DNA from: Noviherbaspirillum autotrophicum
Lineage (GTDB): Bacteria; Pseudomonadota; Gammaproteobacteria; Burkholderiales; Burkholderiaceae_D
Direction: 5' to 3'
NCBI RefSeq assembly: GCF_000818395.1
Contig: NZ_JWJG01000028.1
Location: 2,950,454-3,001,202, forward strand
DNA: 50,749 nucleotides
In this document: positions 10,211 through 18,027 of the stretch, one piece after another
Numbering within the stretch: the first letter of the stretch is position 1
Layout: each line of letters starts with the position of its first letter
Notes under the pieces: model-generated
What the model was told of the DNA's origin: nothing
Databases searched by the model: none
Seen by the model: the letters and a program-made list of their open reading frames with translations, nothing else
Made by a program: the position numbers and the translations under genes

Positions 10211-12502
10211 GTGAAGCCAGATTCCCTGTTTGCGCAACGCTCGATTGTCGCTGTCGCGCTGGTCGTTCTTGGCATTGCCGCCATCCTGAATTACGTTCAG
10301 GAACATGTCCGCGTGTTCAATCGGGAGCAGGACCGGCTGCAAACGCAGGCGCATGTGATCGAGGAAAATCTGAACCAGACGCTGGTTGCACTGAACGGCG
10401 TGCTGGGAGATATCCGACAGCAATTGCCGGCCGTTGAACCGGCAGACAACCTGAATCGCTATCTCAAGACGTTGAGCGATGGCATGCCGAGCGTGCGCAC
10501 GTTAGCTGTTTTGGACGTTAATGGCCACGCACTCGCCGCAAGCCGGCCTGAATTGGTTGGCTTTCAACTGATCGACCCGGATTACCGCCAGCAGGCCGAA
10601 TTCCAAATGGCAGGGCGCTTGGATATCGATACGCTGTACATATCCCCGCCGTTTCGCAGCACGCTCGGCGCGTTCGTCATCGGCGTGTCGAGAACGTGGA
10701 CAGATTCGCGCGGAAAAGTCGGCGGCGTCGTGATCGCCACGCTCGACCGGAACTATTTCTCTCCTCTGCTGGATTCGATTCGCTATGCGCCTGACATGAA
10801 GGCCGCGCTGGTGCACTGGGACGGTGACGTTTTCCTGGCGGAGCCGGAACAAAACGGCCTTGCCGATGCCAATTTCCTTCGGCAAGGCAGCTTCTTTGCC
10901 GAACACCGGCAAAGCGGGCGCGACATCACCGTGTTGCCGCACGTACGATTCAGCCAGGGCGATGCGCGGATGATGATTCAACGCACGGTCAAACCGGCCG
11001 GCCTGAAAATGGACAAGCCGCTGGTGGTGGAAATTGACCGCAGCGTCGATGAAATCTATGCGACGTGGCGCCGCGATGCGCGCTTGTTCGCCGCCCTGTA
11101 CACGCTGATTCTCATCACATCGCTGTTTGTCCTGCATGCGTATCAGCGCAAGCAGAAGGAAGCGGACTTGCGGGAGGCTGCAGCGGCGCAGCGGATCGAG
11201 GCAAGCGAACGCTTCATGAAGACGATCACCGACCACCTGCCTGCAATGGTCGCGTACTGGACCGATGAATTGCGCTGCCGCTTTGCCAACGGCGCTTATC
11301 TCGAATGGTTTGGCAAGGCGCCGCAGGAACTGATCGGGACCCGCATCCAGGACCTGCTCGGCGAAGAATTATTCCGCAAGAACGAGCCGTATATCCGCGC
11401 AGCGTTGCAAGGCGAGCGCCAGCAGTTCGCGCGCACCCTGATAAAGGCGGACGGCAGCACGGGTTACACCTGGGCTCAATACATTCCTGACCGGCAAGAA
11501 GGGATTGTCCATGGCTTTTTTGTGCTGGTGTCGGACGTCACGCCGCTCAAGGAAGCAGAACGGGCGCTGGCCGAAAGCGAATGGAAGCTAAGAACCATCA
11601 TCGAAACCGAACCGGAATGCGTGACGCTTCTGGCTGCCGACGGAACGGTGCAACAGATGAATCCGGCCGGCTTGGCGATGTTCGGCGCGGCTTCGGAGCA
11701 GCAGGTCGCCGGGACAAGCATGGGCGGGATGATCGATGCGCCGTACCAGCCCGCCTTCAATGCCTTGTTGGCCGACGTCGGCGAAGGCAAGTCAGGCACG
11801 CTGACGTTCGAGCTGGTCGGCCTGACCGGCATCCATTGCTGGCTTGAATGCCATGCTGTTCCCATGCGCGACAGGAATGAGCGCATTACCGGGTCGCTAT
11901 GCGTGATGCGCGATATTACCGATCGCAAGAAAGCGGAACAGGAGTTGCAGCATCTGGCGCAGACCGACTCCCTGACCGGCCTCGCCAATCGCCGGCATTT
12001 CATGGCGCTCGCCGAGCAGGAACTCGAGCATTGCTCACGCTACGGCGGCCCGCTCGCGGTGCTGATGGCAGACATTGACCGCTTCAAGAAGATCAACGAT
12101 ACCCACGGACACAAGTGTGGCGATGCCGTGATCCGGCGCATGGCGGAGCTGTGCCGCAAGACGCTGCGCAGTGCGGATGTGGTAGGGCGTCTTGGCGGCG
12201 AAGAATTTGCGGTGGTGTTGCCGGAAACCGATCTCAGGCATGCGGTCGACGTCGCGGAACTGCTGCGCCAAAGGATAGGCCAGGCCGAGGTCCACACGGA
12301 CACTGGAGAAGTGATTCGCTTCACGGTGTCGATTGGTGTGGCAAGCAGGACGGACAAGAACGCGGATATCGAGACCCTTCTGGCGCAGGCGGACGAGGCG
12401 CTGTATGCGGCGAAGAACTCCGGCCGCGACAAGGTGTGCGAGTACGAAGCTGCGGCCACCGGCGTTGGAGAAAATGGAGGGGCGGCTCGACCAAAATCTT
12501 AA
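10211..12502 (+). CDS. membrane diguanylate cyclase with periplasmic sensor and two PAS domains
   Basis: About 763 residues. Transmembrane helix 1 (~10-28), an extracytoplasmic Cache-like sensor (~30-300), helix 2 (~303-322), PAS 1 (~345-465), PAS 2 (~470-595) and a GGDEF domain (~600-755). The active-site motif is GGEEF, so it should make cyclic di-GMP from two GTP. An upstream RSAD at the correct spacing is an intact inhibitory I-site. I choose a GTG start at 10211 because a GGAG lies five bases before it and helix 1 follows directly; the alternative TTG at 10115 adds 32 unlikely residues. No EAL domain is attached. The signal sensed is unknown. Confidence 0.93.
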   Translation: MKPDSLFAQRSIVAVALVVLGIAAILNYVQEHVRVFNREQDRLQTQAHVIEENLNQTLVALNGVLGDIRQQLPAVEPADNLNRYLKTLSDGMPSVRTLAVLDVNGHALAASRPELVGFQLIDPDYRQQAEFQMAGRLDIDTLYISPPFRSTLGAFVIGVSRTWTDSRGKVGGVVIATLDRNYFSPLLDSIRYAPDMKAALVHWDGDVFLAEPEQNGLADANFLRQGSFFAEHRQSGRDITVLPHVRFSQGDARMMIQRTVKPAGLKMDKPLVVEIDRSVDEIYATWRRDARLFAALYTLILITSLFVLHAYQRKQKEADLREAAAAQRIEASERFMKTITDHLPAMVAYWTDELRCRFANGAYLEWFGKAPQELIGTRIQDLLGEELFRKNEPYIRAALQGERQQFARTLIKADGSTGYTWAQYIPDRQEGIVHGFFVLVSDVTPLKEAERALAESEWKLRTIIETEPECVTLLAADGTVQQMNPAGLAMFGAASEQQVAGTSMGGMIDAPYQPAFNALLADVGEGKSGTLTFELVGLTGIHCWLECHAVPMRDRNERITGSLCVMRDITDRKKAEQELQHLAQTDSLTGLANRRHFMALAEQELEHCSRYGGPLAVLMADIDRFKKINDTHGHKCGDAVIRRMAELCRKTLRSADVVGRLGGEEFAVVLPETDLRHAVDVAELLRQRIGQAEVHTDTGEVIRFTVSIGVASRTDKNADIETLLAQADEALYAAKNSGRDKVCEYEAAATGVGENGGAARPKS

Positions 12503-12643
12503 TCGTGGGTCCTGCGGGGGCAACCTTGATATAAATAGTTTCTGTCGTGACTTAACCGATGCGGAAGGCAAGGCCGACCCATTTATCTGTTACCACAGCG
12601 AGACATCGGAACAATCGCCGATGGATGCTCGTCGTATACCGAT

Positions 12644-12702
12644 GCTTCGGCTGCGAATCATCGTCAGCCGAAGCAGACCGTCCCGAATCAACGGGTCGGT
12701 CT
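12644..12702 (+). terminator. two tandem hairpins between the diguanylate cyclase and next gene
   Basis: Hairpin 1 has perfect 10-base arms GCTTCGGCTG / CAGCCGAAGC (12644-12674) with an 11-base loop. Hairpin 2 follows at once, arms AGACCGTCCCG / CGGGTCGGTCT (12675-12702) with one T-T mismatch, a six-base loop and a short TTT. They may terminate the upstream message. They also end only 17 bases before the ATG of the next gene, so they would lie in its 5' leader if transcription starts upstream. Confidence 0.6.
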
Positions 12703-12719
12703 TTCATGAGGAAATCAAC

Positions 12720-13259
12720 ATGCCATTCGGTATCGATATCGGCCGCGTCCTGGGACAGTACATGGGAGCAAATGCAGGTCAGCAATCCCCCCGCGTCGAA
12801 CAGGACTTTGATGACGTGGCCAGCAATTCGCCGCATGAGCACCTGCGGGAAGGCGTCAGCGAAGCATTCCGTTCCGACCAGACCCCGCCGTTCGGCAACA
12901 TGGTCGCACAAATGTTTAGTCAGGGTGACACCGGGCAGCGCACCGGCATGGTCAACCACCTGTTGAGCGCGCTTGGCCCCGGTGCGATCGCATCGGTGCT
13001 TGGCAGCGGTGCCGGCGGCGGGCCATTGAGCGGATTGCTCAACCGCGCACGCGGGCAACAGCAGGTACAGCTCACACCGGAAGAAGCGCAGCAACTGAGT
13101 CCCGACGAGGTGCAGGCGCTGGCCAGCCACGCGGAGAAGGAAAACCCCGGCATCATCGACCACATGAGCAATTTCTACGCGCACAACCCCACGCTGATGA
13201 AAGCGCTTGGCGGCGCGGCGCTGGCGATCGCTCTGGGAAAGATGGCGCAACGCAAATAA
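12720..13259 (+). CDS. conserved hypothetical protein, 179 aa
   Basis: I do not know a function. The protein starts MPFGIDIGRVLGQYMG, has a polar middle with FDDVASNSPHEHLREGVSEAFRSDQTPPFGNMV, a glycine-rich turn (GSGAGGGPLSGLL), a Gln/Glu-rich helix (VQLTPEEAQQLSPDEVQALASHAE) and ends with a hydrophobic helix ALGGAALAIALGKMAQRK that could touch a membrane or a partner. From memory, similar proteins occur singly in Burkholderiales. The AGGAA ribosome-binding site seven bases before the ATG decides the start. Two hairpins lie just upstream and a terminator just downstream, so it appears to be a stand-alone, possibly stress-regulated gene. Confidence 0.8.
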   Translation: MPFGIDIGRVLGQYMGANAGQQSPRVEQDFDDVASNSPHEHLREGVSEAFRSDQTPPFGNMVAQMFSQGDTGQRTGMVNHLLSALGPGAIASVLGSGAGGGPLSGLLNRARGQQQVQLTPEEAQQLSPDEVQALASHAEKENPGIIDHMSNFYAHNPTLMKALGGAALAIALGKMAQRK

Positions 13260-13267
13260 GGCCGGGG

Positions 13268-13294
13268 GAGAGCGGTTCGCGGGCCGCTCCTTTT
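13268..13294 (+). terminator. intrinsic terminator of the 12720-13259 gene
   Basis: A short GC stem GAGCGG / CCGCTC (13270-13275 with 13284-13289) is followed directly by CTTTTC. It sits 10 bases after the stop codon of the 179-residue protein and points towards the convergent hydratase gene. Confidence 0.6.
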
Positions 13295-13326
13295 CGCTTA
13301 TCTTGATGGCGGGACGGCAAGCAGGA

Positions 13327-14094
13327 TCATTGCTGCGAAAAACGCACCGTCAGTTCGCCGAGATCGCCATAGCGGATCGTTGCTTCTTGCCCGACAGGCA
13401 GGTCGAAACTGCCGGCGTACGAGCCGGTAATCACCGCCTGCCCCGCTTGCAATCCCGTTCCCTTGCTACGCAGGAATTCGGCCAGCCAGTAGAGTGGCGC
13501 GCGCGGATCGGCATTCGGATGACGACCGTCGAGCACTGTTTCATGCCCTGATTCAAGCGTCACGCGAATCGGCATCGCCGCCGCCCGCGCTTTTTCCTCA
13601 TCGACCGCCATGCCGAGGAACAGCCCCTGATTGAGCAAGCCATCCGCAAGATTCTCCGCGAAAGACGCGCCGGCAGGATCGCTGTAGCGGCTGTCGATCA
13701 GCTCCAGTGCGAGCCGCGTCTCGGCGATCGCCGCATCGACGTCCGCCGGTGCATAGGCGGCATCGCGCGCCGGCAAGTCCTTGCCGAGAATGAATGCCAG
13801 TTCCGGTTCGACACGGACATGTCCTGCGCGAGCGATTGCACGGCAATCCCCGGCACCTGCGACGGTCACCGCATAAATCGGCGCCGCGACAATGCGGCCA
13901 TCGGAAGGCGTGCCGCATTTCCATGCGCGCACCGCGACGCCGAGCTGCTCGGTGACGCGTGACTGGATCGCCAGCGCGGTGTCGACATCCAGGGGCCGGC
14001 ACGATTCGGGCAGGCGAGGGCCTTGCTCGGCATTCCTGCGGCGCGCCGCAAGGATCGATGCCGCGCTGGCGGCAGGCGAGGAGTTCTGGGACAT
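13327..14094 (-). CDS. 2-keto-4-pentenoate hydratase family protein
   Basis: 255 residues of the MhpD/fumarylacetoacetate-hydrolase-like family. Typical elements are an N-terminal helical part ASILAARRRN, RAWKCGTPSDGRIVAAPIY, the metal-binding acidic segment VEPELAFILGKDLP, LELIDSRYSD and the C-terminal VITGSYAGSFDLPVGQEATIRYGDLGELTVRF. Such enzymes hydrate 2-hydroxypenta-2,4-dienoate in aromatic meta-cleavage pathways using Mg or Mn; a decarboxylase role is also known in the family. No other meta-cleavage genes are adjacent, so the substrate is open. The ATG has AAAGG upstream. Confidence 0.85.
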   Translation of the reverse strand: MSQNSSPAASAASILAARRRNAEQGPRLPESCRPLDVDTALAIQSRVTEQLGVAVRAWKCGTPSDGRIVAAPIYAVTVAGAGDCRAIARAGHVRVEPELAFILGKDLPARDAAYAPADVDAAIAETRLALELIDSRYSDPAGASFAENLADGLLNQGLFLGMAVDEEKARAAAMPIRVTLESGHETVLDGRHPNADPRAPLYWLAEFLRSKGTGLQAGQAVITGSYAGSFDLPVGQEATIRYGDLGELTVRFSQQ

Positions 14095-14244
14095 GAATAC
14101 CTTTGAACGAAAGTGTCTGGAAAATGGTGGCGCGTAACCGCGGCGCGGCTCTTGATCAGGACATGCAAAACGTGGTCGCTTGTTTCTCCAGCCTCAAGTC
14201 TTAATCGGTAAGGTCTTGCGCCGTTCATCACGACGGTGGGCAGC

Positions 14245-15018
14245 TTAGGGCTTGAGCGCGGAACGATTCCACTTGTGTCTGCGTAAAATGGCGTCGATGG
14301 TGCCGTTGCCGCGCAACTGCGCCAAAGCCTGATTGAACTTCTGCAGAATTTCCTGTGCGTGCGGATAGGTCTTCGACACCATCAAACGTAGTGAACCCTG
14401 GTTCATCGGCTTATCCAGCACCGCAAAATCGGTACGGTGACGGGGATAGAGTTTGTCGATCAGGGCCCAGCACACCAGCTCTTCGCAAGCGGCGAGATCT
14501 ATCCGCTTCAAGTACAGTTTCTGAACGCTCTGATGATCGCTGGGGACATACTCGACGTTCAAGTGCGCGGCGGCAAACGGGGTGGTGTACCAGTAGCCGA
14601 GAACACCGCCGATACGGTAGGGACGCAAGTCGCTCAGATCCTGATAGTCGATGCTCTTGGGGAACCGGCTTTTCAGATAAAAGAAGCGTCCGGTGGTGGG
14701 CATGATTGGATCGCTAAAGTAAAAGTCTTTTCCGCGTTCTTCGATCTTGATATAGGGGAATACAGCGAACATCTCCCCTCGTTTGACTTCCTGTTCGCCT
14801 CGCTTCCAAGGAAGAAAGTAGTAGGAGGGAGCGAAGCCGGCTTGCGTCAGGACGGCGCTGACGACCTCTGTGAAAATGCCCTGGCCCGGCAGATCCGGGG
14901 AGGTGTAGGGAGCCCAATCCCCGGTGGCCAGGGGCAACCGGGTCGGCTCGGCGGCGGAATGGCTGCTCGGGCTCACAGCGAGAAGCAGGGGGAGTAGGAC
15001 GGCGAGTATCAGTTTCAT
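14245..15018 (-). CDS. periplasmic solute-binding protein, family 3 type
   Basis: 257 residues with a cleavable signal peptide (LILAVLLPLLLAVSPSSHSAAE). The mature protein starts LPLATGDWAPYTSPDLPGQGIFTEVVSAVLTQAGF, characteristic of family 3 periplasmic binding proteins of the stand-alone type; YYFLPWKRGEQEVKRGE and the final hinge region follow. No permease or ATPase is adjacent. Orphan proteins of this kind in Burkholderiales may act as sensors or partner with distant transporters; the ligand is unknown. It could co-transcribe with nothing visible downstream. Confidence 0.85.
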   Translation of the reverse strand: MKLILAVLLPLLLAVSPSSHSAAEPTRLPLATGDWAPYTSPDLPGQGIFTEVVSAVLTQAGFAPSYYFLPWKRGEQEVKRGEMFAVFPYIKIEERGKDFYFSDPIMPTTGRFFYLKSRFPKSIDYQDLSDLRPYRIGGVLGYWYTTPFAAAHLNVEYVPSDHQSVQKLYLKRIDLAACEELVCWALIDKLYPRHRTDFAVLDKPMNQGSLRLMVSKTYPHAQEILQKFNQALAQLRGNGTIDAILRRHKWNRSALKP

Positions 15019-15466
15019 CGATGGGCTGTTTCTCTCGTCGCCAGACAGGCGTTACAGCGTCATCCGGCGACATCTCGGCGATTTAGGGCTCGATACGAAA
15101 ACTGCGATGATACGCCGATCCGGGCAGCTTTTTGCTTCATGAACGCTGCGAGCAGTACCTCCAGGGCTGCAGGATCGCCTTTCGTCCCGAATCTCGAAGA
15201 GCTCTTGGGCGGTGACCGTGGCAATGCCGATCGCCTCGACGTTGCCGTTGACAATTCCGGAAAGACCAAGCGCAAGGCTGTTGCCAGCAACAAGCGTAAG
15301 GGGCGCCCCTACGCTTGCTAGAAGTCCCTCCTTGGGAAAGTCAGGTTGCATATCCCCGTATTTACGTGCCGATCCTTGATTCCTCGCAAACCGGCGAGGA
15401 CTGCACCGGGCGTATAAATGGCATGTTCGAAAAAAGGTCGTCGTCGTTCAAACCAAGGAGAACAAG
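15019..15466. other. intergenic region with a strong palindrome
   Basis: This 448-base divergent spacer lies between the binding protein (minus) and the cytochrome c (plus). A strong palindrome spans 15291-15317: outer arms CAAGCGTA / TACGCTTG enclose GGGGCGCCCC with one bulged A. A minus-strand frame from 15351 starts plausibly (MQPDFPKEGLLASVGAPL) but its second half reads as random sequence, so I do not call it. The end nearest 15467 should hold the cytochrome promoter. Confidence 0.45.
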
Positions 15467-15889
15467 ATGAAGATGCATTCGGTAGCAGCATTGGTGTTGA
15501 TGTCCGTTGCCGGCGCAAGCGCTCCCATCGTGTCGGCGGCAGACAAATTCGACCTTGGCAAGCGGGAGTACGAATCCAATTGCATAGCTTGTCATGGAGC
15601 CGACGGGAAAGGTGGTGCGTACGTCGATTTCCTCAAGAGCACCCCGCCGGACCTGACACAGCTGGCAAAGAAAAATGGTGGAGTGTTCCCTGTGGAACGC
15701 GTGTACTCGATCATCGACGGCCGTCAGCCCGTCAAGAGCCATGGTACGGCGGACATGCCGATCTGGGGACGCGACTACCAGGCAAAAGCCGGGGAATATT
15801 TCGTCGATGTACCTTACGATCCCGAGGCGTTTGTGCGCCAGCGGATTCTTGCCCTCGTCGATTATCTGAATCGGATGCAGTCGAAGTAA
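15467..15889 (+). CDS. periplasmic class I cytochrome c
   Basis: 140 residues. A Sec signal peptide ending near VSAAD (residue ~25) exports the protein for haem attachment. The single haem motif is CIACH near residue 39, with the distal Met probably in GTADMPIWG near residue 105. It is a small soluble electron carrier. The insertion KAGEYFVDVPYDPEAFVRQRI before the last helix is typical of a group of short betaproteobacterial cytochromes. The AAGGAG ribosome-binding site is clear. No oxidase or dehydrogenase partner lies next to it, so the donor and acceptor are unknown. Confidence 0.92.
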   Translation: MKMHSVAALVLMSVAGASAPIVSAADKFDLGKREYESNCIACHGADGKGGAYVDFLKSTPPDLTQLAKKNGGVFPVERVYSIIDGRQPVKSHGTADMPIWGRDYQAKAGEYFVDVPYDPEAFVRQRILALVDYLNRMQSK

Positions 15890-15914
15890 TTCGCATCGTA
15901 AGCCGTAAGTCAGT

Positions 15915-15939
15915 GGAGGGTGCGCCTGGCGCACCCTCC
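15915..15939. terminator. strong bidirectional hairpin
   Basis: Perfect 11-base arms GGAGGGTGCGC / GCGCACCCTCC with a three-base loop lie between the convergent cytochrome c gene (stop 15889) and the AhpD-like gene (stop 15978). There is no long T-tract on either side, but the position and strength fit a shared transcription end. Confidence 0.7.
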
Positions 15940-15977
15940 GTCGCATCATTCAGCTGGCCGGCAGCTCGCCCGCCCGT

Positions 15978-16475
15978 TCAAACCAGCCCGGCCTTGTCCA
16001 AACCGAAGGCCTTGTCGTGTGCGCCGGGCACGGTGCGGAAAGTCACGTTGAGGCGGTTCCAGGCATTGATGCCCATCACGCGGAAGGTCAGCGTCGAGAG
16101 TTCCTTCTCGCTGAACTGCTCGCGCAGCTCGGCATAGAGCTCGTCCGAGATGCCGGTGGGCGCGATCTGGGTCAGCGCCTCGGTAAAGGCCAGCGCCGCG
16201 CGTTCCTTGGGGGTGAATAGCGGCGACTCGCGCCAGGTCGCGACGTGGTACAGGCGCAGCTCGCGCTCGCCGTGCAGCTTGGCTTCCTTGACGTGCATAT
16301 CCAGACAGAAGGCGCAGCCGTTCATCTGCGAGGCGCGGATATCCACCAGAAGGGACAGCCCCGGCTCAATGTGGCCGCTGTTGGCGATGGCCATGCTGAA
16401 TTCCTGGAGCTTCTTGACCAGCTCGGGCGTCTGCTCGACGAAGTTCAGGCGGGGTTGGGCGTTGGTATGGCTCAT
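15978..16475 (-). CDS. AhpD-like carboxymuconolactone decarboxylase-family protein
   Basis: 165 residues with the AhpD-type redox motif: CAFCLDMH preceded by an upstream acidic residue matches the E-x-C-x-x-C-x-x-x-H relay of alkylhydroperoxidase-like proteins. It is likely a cytosolic peroxidase or thiol-redox protein acting in oxidative-stress defence. NAWNRLNVTFRTVPG closes the fold. The ATG at 16475 fits the family N-terminus; the frame runs on to 16781, but that extension is the antisense of a decayed transposase fragment and a terminator, so I reject it. The gene is monocistronic and convergent with the cytochrome c. Confidence 0.88.
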   Translation of the reverse strand: MSHTNAQPRLNFVEQTPELVKKLQEFSMAIANSGHIEPGLSLLVDIRASQMNGCAFCLDMHVKEAKLHGERELRLYHVATWRESPLFTPKERAALAFTEALTQIAPTGISDELYAELREQFSEKELSTLTFRVMGINAWNRLNVTFRTVPGAHDKAFGLDKAGLV

Positions 16476-16627
16476 GATCGTTCTCTTTCCTGTGAATGAT
16501 GGAGATGTTGAGGTGATGCACTGGTTGCGATCACACCCTTTAGACGATTGTGCCCCGCGCGGTGTGACATCGCCGCCGAAAAAAGTGCGTTCCTCTGCGC
16601 CGGTGTTAGACGCGACGGTACAAATAC

Positions 16628-16745
16628 AAGCTGGGTGTCGGGGGGCGGGCGTTTTCAGGAAAAGATAGAGTGCAGGGCAATGCCTTTGGCGAAGGGACGG
16701 CCGCAACGGACTGCGGCCATGCAAACGAGCCCGACTCCACATAGT
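16628..16745 (+). pseudogene. decayed 3' fragment of a RAYT gene with REP half
   Basis: The stretch matches the last ~45 codons of the RAYT gene at 19826-20533: TTTTCAGGAAAAGATAG and GGCAATGCCTTTGGCGAAGG are shared, then an internal deletion of roughly 12 bases and frame damage. It ends in GAGCCCGACTCCACATA, a mutated version of the REP right half that follows the intact RAYT. It lies between the AhpD-like gene and the initiator tRNA. Confidence 0.8.
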
Positions 16746-16762
16746 GGTGGCGCGATGACAAA

Positions 16763-16797
16763 ACAAAAGGCCCGGCTGCATGCGCCGGGCCTTTTGT
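16763..16797 (-). terminator. intrinsic terminator of the initiator tRNA
   Basis: Perfect 14-base arms ACAAAAGGCCCGGC / GCCGGGCCTTTTGT with a seven-base loop lie just 3' of the tRNA on the minus strand. On that strand the stem is followed by a TTTTG run. The symmetry allows function in both directions. Confidence 0.9.
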
Positions 16798-16804
16798 ATT
16801 TAAC

Positions 16805-16881
16805 TGGTTGCGGGGACAGGATTTGAACCTGTGACCTTCGGGTTATGAGCCCGACGAGCTGCCAGACTGCTCCACCCCGCG
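16805..16881 (-). tRNA. initiator tRNA-Met (CAU)
   Basis: The minus strand reads CGCGGGGTGGAGCAG from the 5' end and CCCCGCAACCA at the 3' end, 77 bases including an encoded CCA. Three features mark the initiator: a C1-A72 mismatch at the top of the acceptor stem, three G-C pairs in the anticodon stem (GGG/CCC around CTCATAA), and the CAU anticodon. The T-arm GGTTCAAATCC is intact. A strong terminator follows. No second copy lies in the window. Confidence 0.97.
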
Positions 16882-17191
16882 TCTGAGGGACCGAAGTCTA
16901 CCGTCGATCATGCTGCAATGCAAGAGAAATGAGTAAACGTAAAACGAAGTCTTGCAAATTCTGGTGCAAAAATCAGGGGCCAGGCCCGACATATCGCGAA
17001 TATTCCTGGACGTGGCGCTCGCTGACGGCCACTTCGATTAATACCTTTTTGCCACGACTTCAAGGCCTTCTGCGGGGTGCCGCCGATACGCTTCCGGCCA
17101 TGGCCCGCGACATGACGCATTTTTACAATACACCGCGTCGCTAAAACGCAATCATCGAATCTCTGATTTACCCACTCAAAGGAGAGACTCG
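16882..17191. other. intergenic region between initiator tRNA and START-like gene
   Basis: 310 bases without a convincing gene. The part next to 16882 should hold the tRNA promoter on the minus strand; the part before 17192 holds the leader of the SRPBCC gene. A minus-strand frame (16908-17120) has no recognisable domain and no ribosome-binding site. Confidence 0.35.
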
Positions 17192-17767
17192 ATGCAGTTC
17201 CATTTTCAAAATCAGTCCGGCAATGTCATCGCCCCGGCTCGCCGCGGCATATCGGTTGCGCTTGTCCAGGTCGGGCTCGCGGCAGCCATGTTGACAGGTT
17301 CATCCTGCGCGGCAGCCGCCGCTCCCTCCGCACCACTGTTGGTGACGCGCTCCATTGTGGTAAGCGCGCCAGCCGACAAGGTGTGGAAGGTGGTCGGCAA
17401 CTTCGGCGATATGAGCTATTTTTCCGCTGCGGTAAAAAGCACCGAAATCGTCAGCGGGCGCAACAATCAGCCCGGCGCGCAACGTCGGATCACCCTCAAA
17501 GAGGGTGGCGTTGTCGTGGAGACGCTCACGGCGCGCAAGGAAAGGCCGTATCGCCTGTCCTACCGGATGGACGAAAGCCCGCTGCCGGTGTCGAATTACC
17601 GCTCGACGATCTCGGTGATTCCTTCAGGGCAGGATAGTAAAGTGACATGGAGCGGGCAGTTCAATAGCCGGGCTGCCGCTGAAGATGGCGACCAGGTTGC
17701 GGTCAAAGCCATCACCGGTCTTTACGACGCAGGCCTTGCTTCAATCAAGGAAGTCGCGGAGCGATGA
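17192..17767 (+). CDS. exported SRPBCC (START-like) family protein
   Basis: 191 residues. A long n-region is followed by a hydrophobic stretch (VALVQVGLAAAMLTGSSCAAAAAP), so the protein is exported or membrane-tethered; a Cys in SSC is not a clear lipobox. From residue ~52 the sequence is a polyketide-cyclase/SRPBCC domain: RSIVVSAPADKVWKVVGNFGDMSYFSAAVKSTEIV, then LKEGGVVVETLTARKERPYRLSYRM. These proteins bind a hydrophobic ligand in a deep cavity; the ligand is unknown. AAGGAGAG sits upstream of the ATG, and a strong hairpin follows the stop. Confidence 0.85.
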   Translation: MQFHFQNQSGNVIAPARRGISVALVQVGLAAAMLTGSSCAAAAAPSAPLLVTRSIVVSAPADKVWKVVGNFGDMSYFSAAVKSTEIVSGRNNQPGAQRRITLKEGGVVVETLTARKERPYRLSYRMDESPLPVSNYRSTISVIPSGQDSKVTWSGQFNSRAAAEDGDQVAVKAITGLYDAGLASIKEVAER

Positions 17768-17774
17768 TCAATCG

Positions 17775-17797
17775 GCTGCCGCGACAAGCGCGGCAGC
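17775..17797 (+). terminator. hairpin after the SRPBCC gene
   Basis: Perfect nine-base arms GCTGCCGCG / CGCGGCAGC with a five-base loop, seven bases after the stop codon. The T-tract is poor (ATCCTTCGC). Directly after it the sequence turns into a diverged REP element. Confidence 0.7.
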
Positions 17798-17811
17798 ATC
17801 CTTCGCAATTT

Positions 17812-17853
17812 ATGGGGGAGACTCGATTTACGACTTTATCGAGTCTGTTTCCG
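17812..17853. repeat. diverged REP palindrome
   Basis: ATGGGGGAGACTCGA on the left and TCGAGTCTG with a mutated TTTCC end on the right match the family-1 REP (arms ATATGGGGTCAGACTCGA / TCGAGTCTGACCCCATAT) with several substitutions. The preceding CGCAATTTATGGG is shared with the composite repeats at 21785 and 23620. Confidence 0.7.
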
Positions 17854-18027
17854 ATTGTTGGCGGAGTAAGATCTGGACCCGGTTGCCTCCTTCGGCAGCG
17901 AATCAAATACGCATCAGGCGGCCTTGGGAAATGGGGAGCAGCACGCACGCCCCGCCTGCAGGCGATTGAGGTTTGCAGCACGGCATGAGAGACTTCCTTT
18001 TTGCACCCTCTCAATTTCTGAAATGTC

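Noticed and set aside
15052-15351. 99-codon minus-strand frame starting MQPDFPKEG
   Set aside because: The first half looks protein-like but the second half is random, the frame crosses a strong palindrome and no family is recognised.
16476-16781. Longer N-terminus for the AhpD-like protein
   Set aside because: The extension is antisense to a decayed RAYT tail and the tRNA terminator; family homology starts at 16475.
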